IMG/VR virus record: IMGVR_UViG_3300034104_001493
Location: 1 to 40,245 of that record
Reading direction: 5' to 3' (one strand)
DNA: 40,245 nucleotides
Source: a virus
The notes under the pieces are model-generated. The model did not search any database and was not told the DNA's origin. It saw only the letters and a program-made list of their open reading frames with translations. Shown one piece after another: positions 33,801-40,119 of the stretch (position 1 is its first letter; the number at the start of each line of letters is the position of its first letter). The translations under genes were made by a program, and so were the position numbers.

Positions 33801-34206
33801 CAAAGACGGACTGGGAAAGCCTTATCATATCCCTTACCTCGATGGGTTTGGAGATTACCCAAGTGGATACGACGAATGGGACTATCTTAGTTACAATACC
33901 ACCGATAAGAAACTAAGTATGCAACAGTTCTCAGCTGACATGTGGGATGTTATTGATCGTTGCGGTAACGTACTACTGTCCAAGCAAGAGGACTATGGCC
34001 CACTAAACATTGCACGTGCACCTGGTGGCCCACTTAACGGGCTACGTGTACGCATCTTTGACAAGATCTCTCGTATTAACAATTTGATTGACGAGAACCA
34101 AGACCCTAAGCATGAGTCACTTCGTGATTCATTCCTTGACCTAGCCAACTACGGCATCATTGCACTCATGGTGCTTGATGGCACGTGGCCCAAACTAGAG
34201 GACTAA
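33793..34206 (+). CDS. Nucleotide-modification-associated domain protein (DUF1599-type)
   Basis: 137 residues. The C-terminal 80 match the DUF1599 pattern: SKQEDYGPLNIAR, LRVRIFDKISRINNLID, SLRDSFLDLANYGIIAL. This domain is found in phages linked with nucleotide or DNA-base modification; its chemistry is not established. It may act on the nucleotide pool with the downstream phosphoesterase. The first 45 residues are acidic and aromatic. Confidence 0.82.
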   Translation: MSDKDGLGKPYHIPYLDGFGDYPSGYDEWDYLSYNTTDKKLSMQQFSADMWDVIDRCGNVLLSKQEDYGPLNIARAPGGPLNGLRVRIFDKISRINNLIDENQDPKHESLRDSFLDLANYGIIALMVLDGTWPKLED

Positions 34207-34207
34207 A

Positions 34208-34951
34208 ATGAAAGCAATAGTCTGTATCTCAGACCTGCAAGTTCCCTACCATGACAAGCGGGCTGTTGCTAACGTAGCTACATTTATCCGTGCGTTCAAG
34301 CCTGATACCGTGGTGTCCGTTGGTGATGAGATGGACTTCCAAACCATTAGCCGCTGGGCTCAGGGTACACCCCTAGAATACGAGCGTACCATTGGACGTG
34401 ACCGTGACACTACCGTTACGGTGCTTGAATCCTTAAAGGTAGACCATGTGATACGCAGTAATCACACTGACCGTTTGTTTAACACGGTAATGATGCGTGC
34501 ACCTGGCCTTATCTCTTTGCCTGAGCTGGAGATTGGTAATTTCCTACGTTTTCCCGAGTTAGGTATCAAGTACCACAAGCGACCGTATGAATTAGCACCA
34601 GGTTGGCTGCTTATGCACGGTGATGAGGGTAACATCTCTCAAAATGGTGGCACTACTGCCCTTAACCTTGCTAAAAAGACAGGTAAGAGCGTGGTATGTG
34701 GTCATACACATAGAATGGGTCTTGTACACCATACTGAATCGTTCTCTGGTGTGCCTACCCGTACCCTATGGGGCATGGAAGTTGGTAACCTAATGGATGC
34801 CAAGCAGGCCAGCTATCTAAAGGCTGGCATCAGTAACTGGCAACAAGGGTTCGGTATCCTATGGGTGGACGGTAAGACCGTAGTTCCCCAGCTCATACCT
34901 ATCGCACGTGATGGTTCGTTCTTTGCTGAAGGGAAGGTATGGGGTAAGTGA
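34208..34951 (+). CDS. Calcineurin-like metallophosphoesterase
   Basis: 247 residues with the dimetal motifs in order: SDLQVPYHD (Asp9, His15), SVGDEMD (Asp39), RSNHTD (Asn84, His85), LMHGDEG and CGHTHRMG. It hydrolyses phosphoesters; in phages such enzymes act on nucleotides or nucleic acid ends. GGTTW-like substrate clues are absent, so the substrate is unknown. It follows the DUF1599 gene with a one-base gap and overlaps the sigma-like gene. Confidence 0.87.
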   Translation: MKAIVCISDLQVPYHDKRAVANVATFIRAFKPDTVVSVGDEMDFQTISRWAQGTPLEYERTIGRDRDTTVTVLESLKVDHVIRSNHTDRLFNTVMMRAPGLISLPELEIGNFLRFPELGIKYHKRPYELAPGWLLMHGDEGNISQNGGTTALNLAKKTGKSVVCGHTHRMGLVHHTESFSGVPTRTLWGMEVGNLMDAKQASYLKAGISNWQQGFGILWVDGKTVVPQLIPIARDGSFFAEGKVWGK

Positions 34952-35625
34952 CCGATCAATGGTTAGTGGAAGCTGATGAGATAGCGGCAACAGTAGCCAG
35001 ACAGATACACAATAGGTACGCAGTTTACTTCGAGGCCTCTGATGTTAAGCAAGAGCTTATTATCTGGGCACTCAAGAGACCCCATAAGATTAAGGAATGG
35101 TTAGATCCTGACCAAGAACCAGCAGACCGCAAGGGTGGCATACGCCAGTGCGCTAAGGCCATGCAACGTGAGGCAGATAAGTATTGCCGTAGCCGTAAGG
35201 CCAAGGCCGTTGGGTATGAGACCAGGGATGAAGCGTTCTATAACATAGGTATCATTGAAGAGCTGATCGCTCACATGAATGAAGCCAATGAGCAGCAAGC
35301 TACTCAGCAGATACGTGTATCAGGTGGTGGTGGTGACCCCGCAACTGGTGGTAACTTCCTTATCTCACTCATTGACGTGCGCTCTGCTATGGACAAACTA
35401 GATCCTGATGATAGACTCATACTTGAGATGCGATACCAGGAGAACATGACACTAGGGCAGATAGCTACGGTGTTTGATCTATCTGATACCACCATACATA
35501 GACGGATCAACGGATCACTCAAGCGTATGGTTAAGGTACTGGGTGGCGAAAGCCCGTGGACTTATACTGCTCGTCGGGTTATGTCAAACTCCCAAGCTAA
35601 TGCTATAGTATCTGATAACAACTAA
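34948..35625 (+). CDS. Sigma-70-like factor
   Basis: 225 residues. A region-2-like segment (FEASDVKQELIIWALKRP, about 28-45), a basic middle, a Gly-rich linker near 125-135, and a region-4 HTH: LDPDDRLILEMRYQ, then MTLGQIATVFDLSDTTIHRR (167-186). Length and order fit an ECF-type sigma factor or a phage analogue. Last gene of the block, before the terminator, and a good candidate for switching host RNA polymerase to late phage promoters. The start, GTG or ATG-like, overlaps the upstream stop. Confidence 0.8.
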   Translation: MTDQWLVEADEIAATVARQIHNRYAVYFEASDVKQELIIWALKRPHKIKEWLDPDQEPADRKGGIRQCAKAMQREADKYCRSRKAKAVGYETRDEAFYNIGIIEELIAHMNEANEQQATQQIRVSGGGGDPATGGNFLISLIDVRSAMDKLDPDDRLILEMRYQENMTLGQIATVFDLSDTTIHRRINGSLKRMVKVLGGESPWTYTARRVMSNSQANAIVSDNN

Positions 35626-35631
35626 ATAGAT

Positions 35632-35702
35632 TTCCGATACCAGAGGGGAAGCTGGCTATCGGATTAGGCAAAGCCTCGGATCTTAATTGGTTCGGGGCTT
35701 TG
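35632..35702 (+). terminator. Two hairpins ending the replication operon
   Basis: First hairpin 35632-35662: CCGATA and CCAG pair with CTGG and TATCGG. Second 35669-35702: CAAAGCCTCGGA pairs with TTCGGGGCTTTG (12 bp including G-T pairs) and is followed by a T-rich TTGTTGTTTG. Together they make a plausible plus-strand terminator facing the leftward operon. Confidence 0.68.
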
Positions 35703-35716
35703 TTGTTTGCCGATGC

Positions 35717-35749
35717 AAAAACCCCCAGCGGATAGGAGTACGCTGAGGG
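35717..35749 (-). terminator. Rho-independent terminator of the leftward operon
   Basis: Read on the minus strand, CCCTCAGCG pairs with CGCTGGGGG around a 10-nt loop and is followed directly by five T (35721-35717). Placed just beyond the last leftward gene (35777). Confidence 0.8.
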
Positions 35750-35776
35750 CTTGCAATTAGTGAGAGGATAGGGACT

Positions 35777-36076
35777 CTAACTAATGTCTATCATACACGG
35801 ATCGTGCAGCTTTGCCAAATAAGCACGGCTTCGTTCATCGTACCTAGTTAGCTTGGTCGGTATGTCTTTGATTGCCTGGTTAGACGTGGCGTACGGGCCA
35901 ATAGCCTTGGCTACACTAAGCGAGGGTTCAATCTGTACTAACACATAGGTCTCACGCTTGGATCGCATAGTGTCAATGAGTTCAATGACGGATCTTGCTA
36001 AGTCATCTACGCTCTCATGTTCCTGCGATAGCAGGTCTGATACTGCCTTAATTTCTGTTGGTCGGATCTGTAACAT
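35777..36076 (-). CDS. Hypothetical protein, last gene of the leftward operon
   Basis: 99 residues, mostly helical: IKAVSDLLSQEHESVDDLAR, then a beta hairpin YVLVQIEPSLSVAKAIG and a basic C-terminal helix. No family recognised. Its ATG overlaps the stop of the 22-residue membrane protein upstream (TGATG), so the two are coupled. The operon terminator follows. Confidence 0.7.
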   Translation of the reverse strand: MLQIRPTEIKAVSDLLSQEHESVDDLARSVIELIDTMRSKRETYVLVQIEPSLSVAKAIGPYATSNQAIKDIPTKLTRYDERSRAYLAKLHDPCMIDIS

Positions 36077-36144
36077 CAGTCGGTGTACTTAATGACTATT
36101 GCTAGGATCAACATAACTGCTACATAAATTAGGATCGTATTCAT
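36076..36144 (-). CDS. Single-TM micro-protein (22 aa)
   Basis: Twenty-two residues: MNTILIYVAVMLILAIVIKY plus TD, one membrane helix and almost nothing else. It overlaps the next gene as TGATG, starts 5 nt after the previous stop, and has GGGTGG upstream. Such micro-proteins are easily missed. It may insert in the host membrane early in infection. Real by context, not by homology. Confidence 0.5.
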   Translation of the reverse strand: MNTILIYVAVMLILAIVIKYTD

Positions 36145-36149
36145 AACTG

Positions 36150-36293
36150 TCACCACCCGCCTAAGCACTGTTTGGAGTGTGTGTGTATCCAATGGTTACC
36201 TTCTAAGTGTTTCTTTGTGGGTGCGTATAGCTCGGTATTGCAAGTGCGGCAGGTGTATGTCCACTCCTGGCTAAAGTAATCATAGTTATACAT
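36150..36293 (-). CDS. Zn-ribbon mini-protein (47 aa)
   Basis: Forty-seven residues: MYNYDYFSQEWTYTCRTCNT, a His-rich middle (HLEGNHWIHTH) and SKQCLGGW. CxxC with later His and Cys suggests a zinc finger. The ATG overlaps the previous stop as TGATG. Resembles the 46-residue protein upstream (Y-rich start, then a C-TC pair), so the two may be duplicates. Confidence 0.6.
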   Translation of the reverse strand: MYNYDYFSQEWTYTCRTCNTELYAPTKKHLEGNHWIHTHSKQCLGGW

Positions 36294-36544
36294 CATTCAT
36301 CATCCCAATCGTCTGAGTACAATTCATTCCAGCACGGGCCGCACATCCCACTAATAAAGCGTTCGCGTGTGACCGAGCTATAGTGACGCAGTACATCTTG
36401 AGCGTATGCGCCTTGGTTGTACGAGTATAACTCAGACGGCGTTATCCTTACTGACGTAGTTTCTTTACACGTTGGGCAAGGGTGAGAGGTAACTGTGTAC
36501 CATTCCAAGTCCTCGGATTTAACTGGGTTATGTAACTTAAACAT
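36293..36544 (-). CDS. CxxC mini-protein, paralogue of 30551-30763
   Basis: 83 residues: SHPCPTCKETTSVR, YNQGAYAQDVLRHYS, RERFISGMCGPCWNELYSDD. It shares CPxCK, the G-A-AQD segment and the ISG-CW end with the plus-strand protein at 30551; here the second Cys pair is complete (CGPC). Probably a Zn-binding regulator or adaptor. GAGG lies before the ATG. Confidence 0.77.
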   Translation of the reverse strand: MFKLHNPVKSEDLEWYTVTSHPCPTCKETTSVRITPSELYSYNQGAYAQDVLRHYSSVTRERFISGMCGPCWNELYSDDWDDE

Positions 36545-36684
36545 TATTCCTCATCTCGAATTACACGGGTATCGTAATCATCCTCACGGTCATAAACTAC
36601 GCCGTGATAGATACGGGCATTGCAGGTAGTACATACGTCGTATCCGTCGTCACTATCTACCCATAAGTGTTCATAGTTACTCAT
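36544..36684 (-). CDS. CxxC mini-protein (46 aa)
   Basis: Forty-six residues, acidic: MSNYEHLWVDSDDGYDVCTT, with CTTC, then RIYHGVVYDREDD. One CxxC pair, so a metal site would need a partner or dimer. The stop overlaps the following ATG (TAATG) and the start overlaps the upstream gene by 8 nt. Confidence 0.58.
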   Translation of the reverse strand: MSNYEHLWVDSDDGYDVCTTCNARIYHGVVYDREDDYDTRVIRDEE

Positions 36685-36838
36685 CAAAACTGTCCAACCA
36701 CTCGATACTATCTAGCAGGTAGCGGATCATTGCTTCATCGCTATCAGGGGTAGGATCATTCATCACTAGGTGTTGTAGTCGCCCTAAGTATTCTGTATCT
36801 TTACGGATCATGCGCTTTAACTTAAGCTGCTTAATCAT
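36677..36838 (-). CDS. Small helical protein after whiB (53 aa)
   Basis: Fifty-three residues: basic N-terminal helix (MIKQLKLKRMIRKDTEYLGR) and an acidic end (LLDSIEWLDSFDE). It overlaps the whiB stop by ATGA, with GGAGTT upstream. Probably real through coupling. No family recognised. Confidence 0.6.
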   Translation of the reverse strand: MIKQLKLKRMIRKDTEYLGRLQHLVMNDPTPDSDEAMIRYLLDSIEWLDSFDE

Positions 36839-37260
36839 AGCTTAACTCCATTCATCTTGCTCAAACGTGCACGCACTATGCGTGCTCCGCTTACTGCCAT
36901 TGCTTCTGCATTAGTTAATCTCTTGCCTGTTAGTTTAGCGCGTAATGCCAGGCGTTCGCCTGCTAACATACCGCCCCAGATACCGTATCTTATGTCGTCG
37001 TCTTGCATACCCACCTCTAAGCATTGCTCTCGGATCGGGCAAGCAGCACAAATCTCTAGTGCCATACCTGCCGTAGCTATCTCATCAAGGGTTATGTGAT
37101 TAGTTGTAGCGGGATACCACCAGTCTGGATAGGTAGCACCTTGACATAAGGCACTATCCCATAGCGATCCGTCGTGTGTCAGGTGTGCGAATAGTTTTTG
37201 TGCATCTATTGCCTGCTGCTCACGCGGTCTTAGTTTCCTGCCGTTTGGTTTCCTGCTCAT
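36835..37260 (-). CDS. whiB: WhiB-family Fe-S transcription regulator
   Basis: 141 residues. Four Cys ligate a 4Fe-4S cluster: Cys39 (ALCQ), Cys71 and Cys74 (ICAACP) and Cys80 (QC). The signature turn GIWGG is at 93-97, followed by a basic DNA-binding tail (RAKLTGKRL). WhiB-like proteins bind the principal sigma factor and redirect transcription; phage versions can shut off host genes or exclude other phages. GGGAGG lies before the ATG. Strongest single marker for an actinobacterial host. Confidence 0.95.
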   Translation of the reverse strand: MSRKPNGRKLRPREQQAIDAQKLFAHLTHDGSLWDSALCQGATYPDWWYPATTNHITLDEIATAGMALEICAACPIREQCLEVGMQDDDIRYGIWGGMLAGERLALRAKLTGKRLTNAEAMAVSGARIVRARLSKMNGVKL

Positions 37261-37315
37261 CTCTCACCTCCCAGTAAGGCTCGGTCTCTAGTGATAGCTT
37301 TACTATCTCGGTCAT
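37220..37315 (-). CDS. Possible tiny gene overlapping whiB start (31 aa)
   Basis: Thirty-one residues, highly charged: MTEIVKLSLETEPYWEVRDE then a basic tail. It fills the gap before whiB and overlaps its first 41 nt in another frame, so it could act as a coupling leader peptide. The ribosome binding site is poor. Kept as a candidate because otherwise no gene lies here. Confidence 0.32.
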   Translation of the reverse strand: MTEIVKLSLETEPYWEVRDEQETKRQETKTA

Positions 37316-37334
37316 ACGCTCAAGCGATAATAGG

Positions 37335-37514
37335 TTAAGCACGGGGCAACACTTCCTCTTGGCAGGTAGTGCATACGACTTCATCATACTCATCAGACCA
37401 GGCAGGTACGAGCTGACTTATGTTGTCGCGCATTATGTCTAGACATACAGGGCACGGTAACCCGTCACCTTGTCCCTTGTCCTCGGCTCTTACTACGTTG
37501 TGTAAAGTTTTCAT
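37335..37514 (-). CDS. Double-CxxC Zn-ribbon mini-protein (59 aa)
   Basis: Fifty-nine residues with two pairs: CPVC (21-24) and CTTC (48-51), the spacing of a small zinc ribbon. GAGGTAACGG precedes the ATG, which overlaps the previous stop as ATGA. Likely a DNA- or protein-binding adaptor. Function unknown. Confidence 0.65.
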   Translation of the reverse strand: MKTLHNVVRAEDKGQGDGLPCPVCLDIMRDNISQLVPAWSDEYDEVVCTTCQEEVLPRA

Positions 37515-37735
37515 ACCGTTACCTCGCGATCGTGGTACTCATGTACAGCTTCGGCAACACTTGTAAATAAGTGCTCGTCCTCATCAAGCTGCTCAATTAT
37601 GTTTTGCCATTGAGTATTGGTTAGAGTATCGCCTACATAGGACTCGGCTACCTCTTTATCCCACCAAGTAATAAACAATTCATCATCTAACTCATAGTTT
37701 TTAGTTAGCATTTCAATTACTTTGTTTACTTTCAT
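37511..37735 (-). CDS. Small acidic hypothetical protein (74 aa)
   Basis: Seventy-four residues: MKVNKVIEMLTKNYELDDEL, an aromatic stretch FITWWDKEVAES, then a helical acidic end. This ATG (37735) is preferred to the one at 37741 because AGGA lies at good distance and the ATGA overlap matches the operon style. MKV-IEML-LDDE-WWDKE resembles other small phage proteins of unknown function. Confidence 0.68.
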   Translation of the reverse strand: MKVNKVIEMLTKNYELDDELFITWWDKEVAESYVGDTLTNTQWQNIIEQLDEDEHLFTSVAEAVHEYHDREVTV

Positions 37736-37968
37736 TGCCATACATCCTGTCTGTTATCTAAACTATGTGGCGCAAGGATCTTAGCGAGCTCGTGCTCTAC
37801 ATCACGATAGATACTTTCGTGTACTGCATAACCAGGCTCCCCCTGATACAGCCATTCCTGTTGCTCCTCGTCGTACATAATACGGTCGCTTAACTCACCT
37901 AGACTAGGCACGTCAACCTGCCATTGCTCGGTGCGTGAGTCATACATAACTACAAACTGGTACTGCAT
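37732..37968 (-). CDS. Small hypothetical protein (78 aa)
   Basis: Seventy-eight residues, beta then alpha: MQYQFVVMYDSRTEQWQVDV, then a helical region with HESIYRDVEHELAKIL. The ATG overlaps the upstream TAA (TAATG), with AGGTAAG serving as binding site. No family recognised. Confidence 0.68.
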   Translation of the reverse strand: MQYQFVVMYDSRTEQWQVDVPSLGELSDRIMYDEEQQEWLYQGEPGYAVHESIYRDVEHELAKILAPHSLDNRQDVWQ

Positions 37969-38345
37969 TACTTACCTACCTTTCCAAGGTGCTTGCGGAC
38001 AGCGGCTACCATGTCGGACACGGTAACGTCCTCATCAAACAGCTCTAACTCCTCAAAGTTTTCCCATTCATCATCATCGTCGGGGTTTGGGTAGTAACAA
38101 ATAACCCCGTCGGTAATAAGTAGGTATGATTTTTGTTTGTTGTCGTAGACAAACACGCACATGATGAAGCCACCTGTTTGCTCGATAGTGTTGTCTATGC
38201 CTGCCTCGGATAGCGCACGGCTGATCTCAGCTACACCTTGCTCCTCGGCTGCTCTTTCGCAAGCTCCAGCATAATCAAAAGTTATTTCGTGTTCGGATCG
38301 TAGTCTGTCTACGCCTTGTATGTCTAACCATTCTCTTACGTTCAC
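37968..38345 (-). CDS. Hypothetical protein (125 aa)
   Basis: 125 residues. Helical N-terminus (ACERAAEEQGVAEISRALSE), a beta core (GGFIMCVFVYDNKQKSYLLI), an Asp/Glu-rich loop and a final helix (SDMVAAVRKHLGKVGK). Starts at GTG behind AGGAGTAAGAACC. The 16-nt leader is identical to that of the first gene of the operon. Unknown function. Confidence 0.7.
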   Translation of the reverse strand: MNVREWLDIQGVDRLRSEHEITFDYAGACERAAEEQGVAEISRALSEAGIDNTIEQTGGFIMCVFVYDNKQKSYLLITDGVICYYPNPDDDDEWENFEELELFDEDVTVSDMVAAVRKHLGKVGK

Positions 38346-38350
38346 GGTTC

Positions 38351-38366
38351 TTACTCCTATTCATTG
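38351..38366 (-). promoter_or_regulatory. Repeated 16-nt translation leader, copy 1
   Basis: CAATGAATAGGAGTAA on the minus strand, identical to 39755-39770, each followed within 5 nt or so by a GTG start. The AGGAG is the ribosome binding site; the flanking bases are conserved as well, which suggests a shared regulatory leader or a recent duplication. Confidence 0.6.
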
Positions 38367-38400
38367 TGTATTCATTGCGCCCCTATGACACAGTGAAATT

Positions 38401-38613
38401 CTAGCGGATCTTGCGGACGTTATCTACCACTTCACTAGGTTTTTTTGGTGCGTGTCGTTGCTGCTTTGGTGGTGTGTGCCGTGCCTTTAGGTGCGCCGTC
38501 ATTACTGGCGAGACCTCGGATAGCTTCTCGTAGTTCTCGGATACCCAAACGCAATGATCGCACGCTATGCGGTAGGGCTTGTATGTGAGAATCTCATGCT
38601 TAATGTGTAGCAC
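38401..38613 (-). CDS. C2H2-like small protein (70 aa)
   Basis: Seventy residues starting at GTG, with GAGGGAG upstream. ACDHCVWVSENY then AHLKARHTPP gives a CxxC-x(n)-HxxxxH zinc-finger pattern, rare in bacterial proteins but found in phages. The basic tail KQQRHAPKKP may bind nucleic acid. A GTG start is assumed since no ATG with a site is available. Confidence 0.65.
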   Translation of the reverse strand: MLHIKHEILTYKPYRIACDHCVWVSENYEKLSEVSPVMTAHLKARHTPPKQQRHAPKKPSEVVDNVRKIR

Positions 38614-38616
38614 GGA

Positions 38617-38805
38617 TCACAGCTCCCTCTTATTCTCGGTGATTGTTTTCAGTAAATGGTCTAGAGCAATGAGCTTTTGGTCTATTGTCTTGGCTTCTAG
38701 GACTTTCTTTATCACCGCATGAGCGCGAGTGCTGGCGTGTAGTCCTAGTTCTAGGACATAATCCCGCGCCACTTTGTCGTGTGCTGCTTTTTGTTGTATG
38801 TTCAT
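38617..38805 (-). CDS. Small helical protein (62 aa)
   Basis: Sixty-two residues, all-helical: MNIQQKAAHDKVARDYVLEL, then KTIDQKLIALDHLLKTI. AGGAAA precedes the ATG within a GATAGGAAAAT leader that also occurs before the next upstream gene. Possibly dimeric. Unknown function. Confidence 0.65.
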   Translation of the reverse strand: MNIQQKAAHDKVARDYVLELGLHASTRAHAVIKKVLEAKTIDQKLIALDHLLKTITENKREL

Positions 38806-38851
38806 TTTCCTATCTTTCTTTTGTTTGTGTCCTGGTCTAGTACCAGATAGC

Positions 38852-38882
38852 CAGACACGGGGCGGAGCTTGCTCCGTGCCTG
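38852..38882 (-). other. Intergenic hairpin in the leftward operon
   Basis: CGGAGC-TT-GCTCCG (38863-38876) with an outer CAG/CTG. No T-run follows on either strand. A second short hairpin, CTGGT-CTAGT-ACCAG, lies beside it (38832-38846). They could be mRNA processing sites in the early transcript. Confidence 0.5.
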
Positions 38883-38893
38883 ACTAACCCGCG

Positions 38894-39250
38894 CTAGATT
38901 GTTTCGTGCTTGAGTGCGTAGCCGTCGGCGTGTAGCGCGTAGGATAGGCAGTTCACCAAGTGGAACGCCATGTCCATACCTGCGCCGTCTACCTTAATAA
39001 CGCGCTGACCATACTTATTGTCTTTGACCGTCCAGCCTAGAACCTTGCCGACGTACCAAGTCACATTGTAAAGCTCGTTATTGTTGACAACAAAGACGCG
39101 CATTGTCCGCGACATTCCCGAGCTGCTCACGCTTGCAATAGATACATAGACACGCGCTCCGTCTGTTAGTTGGTAGTCCTCAATTAACTTGGTCCTGGCT
39201 TCTTGGGCTTCGATCCTCTTGATCTTTGCCTTGCTCAATACTGTTTCCAT
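38894..39250 (-). CDS. Conserved phage protein with SSSGMSR and GAGMDMAFHLV motifs
   Basis: 118 residues: an N-terminal charged helix (SKAKIKRIEAQEARTKL), then SSSGMSRTMRVFVVNNN, VTWYVGKVLGW and GAGMDMAFHLVNCLSYALH. This set defines a small family found in many unrelated phages, with no known function. The ATG lies behind GATAGGAAAAT. A promoter-like sequence at 39333-39362 could drive it. Confidence 0.8.
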   Translation of the reverse strand: METVLSKAKIKRIEAQEARTKLIEDYQLTDGARVYVSIASVSSSGMSRTMRVFVVNNNELYNVTWYVGKVLGWTVKDNKYGQRVIKVDGAGMDMAFHLVNCLSYALHADGYALKHETI

Positions 39251-39257
39251 GGTCTTG

Positions 39258-39268
39258 ATTTTCCTATC
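39258..39268 (-). repeat. Shared GATAGGAAAAT leader
   Basis: The 11-nt GATAGGAAAAT (minus strand) occurs before the gene at 39250 and again at 38804-38814 before the gene at 38805. Contains the AGGA core but is conserved beyond it. Confidence 0.5.
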
Positions 39269-39288
39269 TGCTTTCTGATCTCATCAGA

Positions 39289-39319
39289 CCCCGCCCTACG
39301 GGGTGACGGCTCGCGCCGT
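39289..39319. other. Two GC hairpins between leftward genes
   Basis: CCCCG-CCCTA-CGGGG (39289-39303) and ACGGC-TCGC-GCCGT (39306-39319). On the plus strand a T-rich stretch follows after a short gap; on the minus strand none. Similar GC-rich hairpins recur at 221-235 and 302-316, which suggests a genome-wide use of short stem-loops in gaps. Confidence 0.5.
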
Positions 39320-39330
39320 TTCGATCTCTT

Positions 39331-39567
39331 TTAGAATAGCACCCAGAACGCCAGCCAGTAAACACCGACACAGAAAGCAGCCGAGATAGCTCCGCCAATA
39401 GCCCGAGCTCGGGGCGTCCAGTTCCAGCCGTTGTTGCTTTCATGTGTCGAGCAGGTAGCGCACCCGTCAAAGCATCTCATAGGGTCATGGTGACCGAGTG
39501 TATCGGTCATGCACTCTGGGACATGGTAGCCCTTAGACCCTGTACACTCTGGGCAGAAAGTCATCAT
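39331..39567 (-). CDS. Cys-rich tail-anchored membrane protein (78 aa)
   Basis: Seventy-eight residues: CPECTGSKGYHVPEC at the start, MRCFDGCATCSTH in the middle, and a C-terminal membrane helix (AIGGAISAAFCVGVYWLAF). Two Cys clusters facing the cytoplasm and a tail anchor would place a zinc module at the membrane. TAATG couples it to the first gene of the operon. Confidence 0.68.
   Translation of the reverse strand: MMTFCPECTGSKGYHVPECMTDTLGHHDPMRCFDGCATCSTHESNNGWNWTPRARAIGGAISAAFCVGVYWLAFWVLF
39333..39362 (-). promoter_or_regulatory. Candidate internal promoter in the leftward operon
   Basis: On the minus strand TTTACT (39357-39362), 18-bp spacer, TATTCT (39333-39338). Lies in the end of the membrane protein gene and upstream of the gene at 39250. 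Moderate match only. Confidence 0.35.
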
Positions 39568-39749
39568 TAGTTCACCGCCATTGGGTGAGACTCTGGCAGA
39601 ACGTGGGTTTGAATTGCCAAGATCGCAGACTTTAGGTTTTCGATTAGTTCGCCCAGTTGTGGTGCTCCTGCGTCTCCGTTGATTTCAAAGAAAGAGATAG
39701 CGGTCTTGATTGCTTCGATCTCTGCTATTCCGTAGTCTAGATTTTCCAC
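39567..39749 (-). CDS. First gene of the leftward operon (60 aa)
   Basis: Sixty residues, acidic and helical: MENLDYGIAEIEAIKTAISF, then LGELIENLKSAILAIQT. Starts at GTG, 8 nt after AGGAG. As first gene of the presumed early operon it would be made soon after infection. No family recognised. Confidence 0.65.
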   Translation of the reverse strand: MENLDYGIAEIEAIKTAISFFEINGDAGAPQLGELIENLKSAILAIQTHVLPESHPMAVN

Positions 39750-39754
39750 TTGAT

Positions 39755-39770
39755 TTACTCCTATTCATTG
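39755..39770 (-). promoter_or_regulatory. Repeated 16-nt translation leader, copy 2
   Basis: CAATGAATAGGAGTAA on the minus strand, identical to 38351-38366. It leads to the GTG start of the first gene in the leftward operon. Confidence 0.6.
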
Positions 39771-40119
39771 GGGCTTTTTGCCCTATGTCTATTTGTACCA
39801 GAAACCAGGTCGCCCGTCTTGCATTTGAGAAAACTTTTTTTGTGAGGTACGTCACACCAAGCAGCCGAGCTGGATTTGTGTAGTTCTCACCGGGTAAAAC
39901 TCAGCTTGACCTTTGCTACCCGTCGTCATGCTCCCAACCTGGTTTGGCAGTTGCTCGGGCTGCTCTTTGGACTGCCCCTGCCTGCCTGATTCACTGCCTA
40001 AGACTGTCCGTGTCATTAACAACACACACCGCACACTTAGCCACACACAAGGCAGGGCAACGGCCACACCAGGGCACGGCCTGGCCACAAGTACCAGGGG
40101 GGCAGGTGTTCCGCATTAT
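39771..40119. other. Non-coding divergent region before the genome junction
   Basis: No gene is supportable here. It holds a GGGC-TTTTT-GCCC hairpin (39771-39783), a pyrimidine- and purine-skewed stretch with several CACAC and GCCTG words, a G6 run (40097-40102) and the first of two GGTGTTCCRCATTATG copies (40105-40120). With 1-410 it separates the leftward and rightward genes on the closed map. Best place for early promoters, regulator binding, or an origin. Confidence 0.5.
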
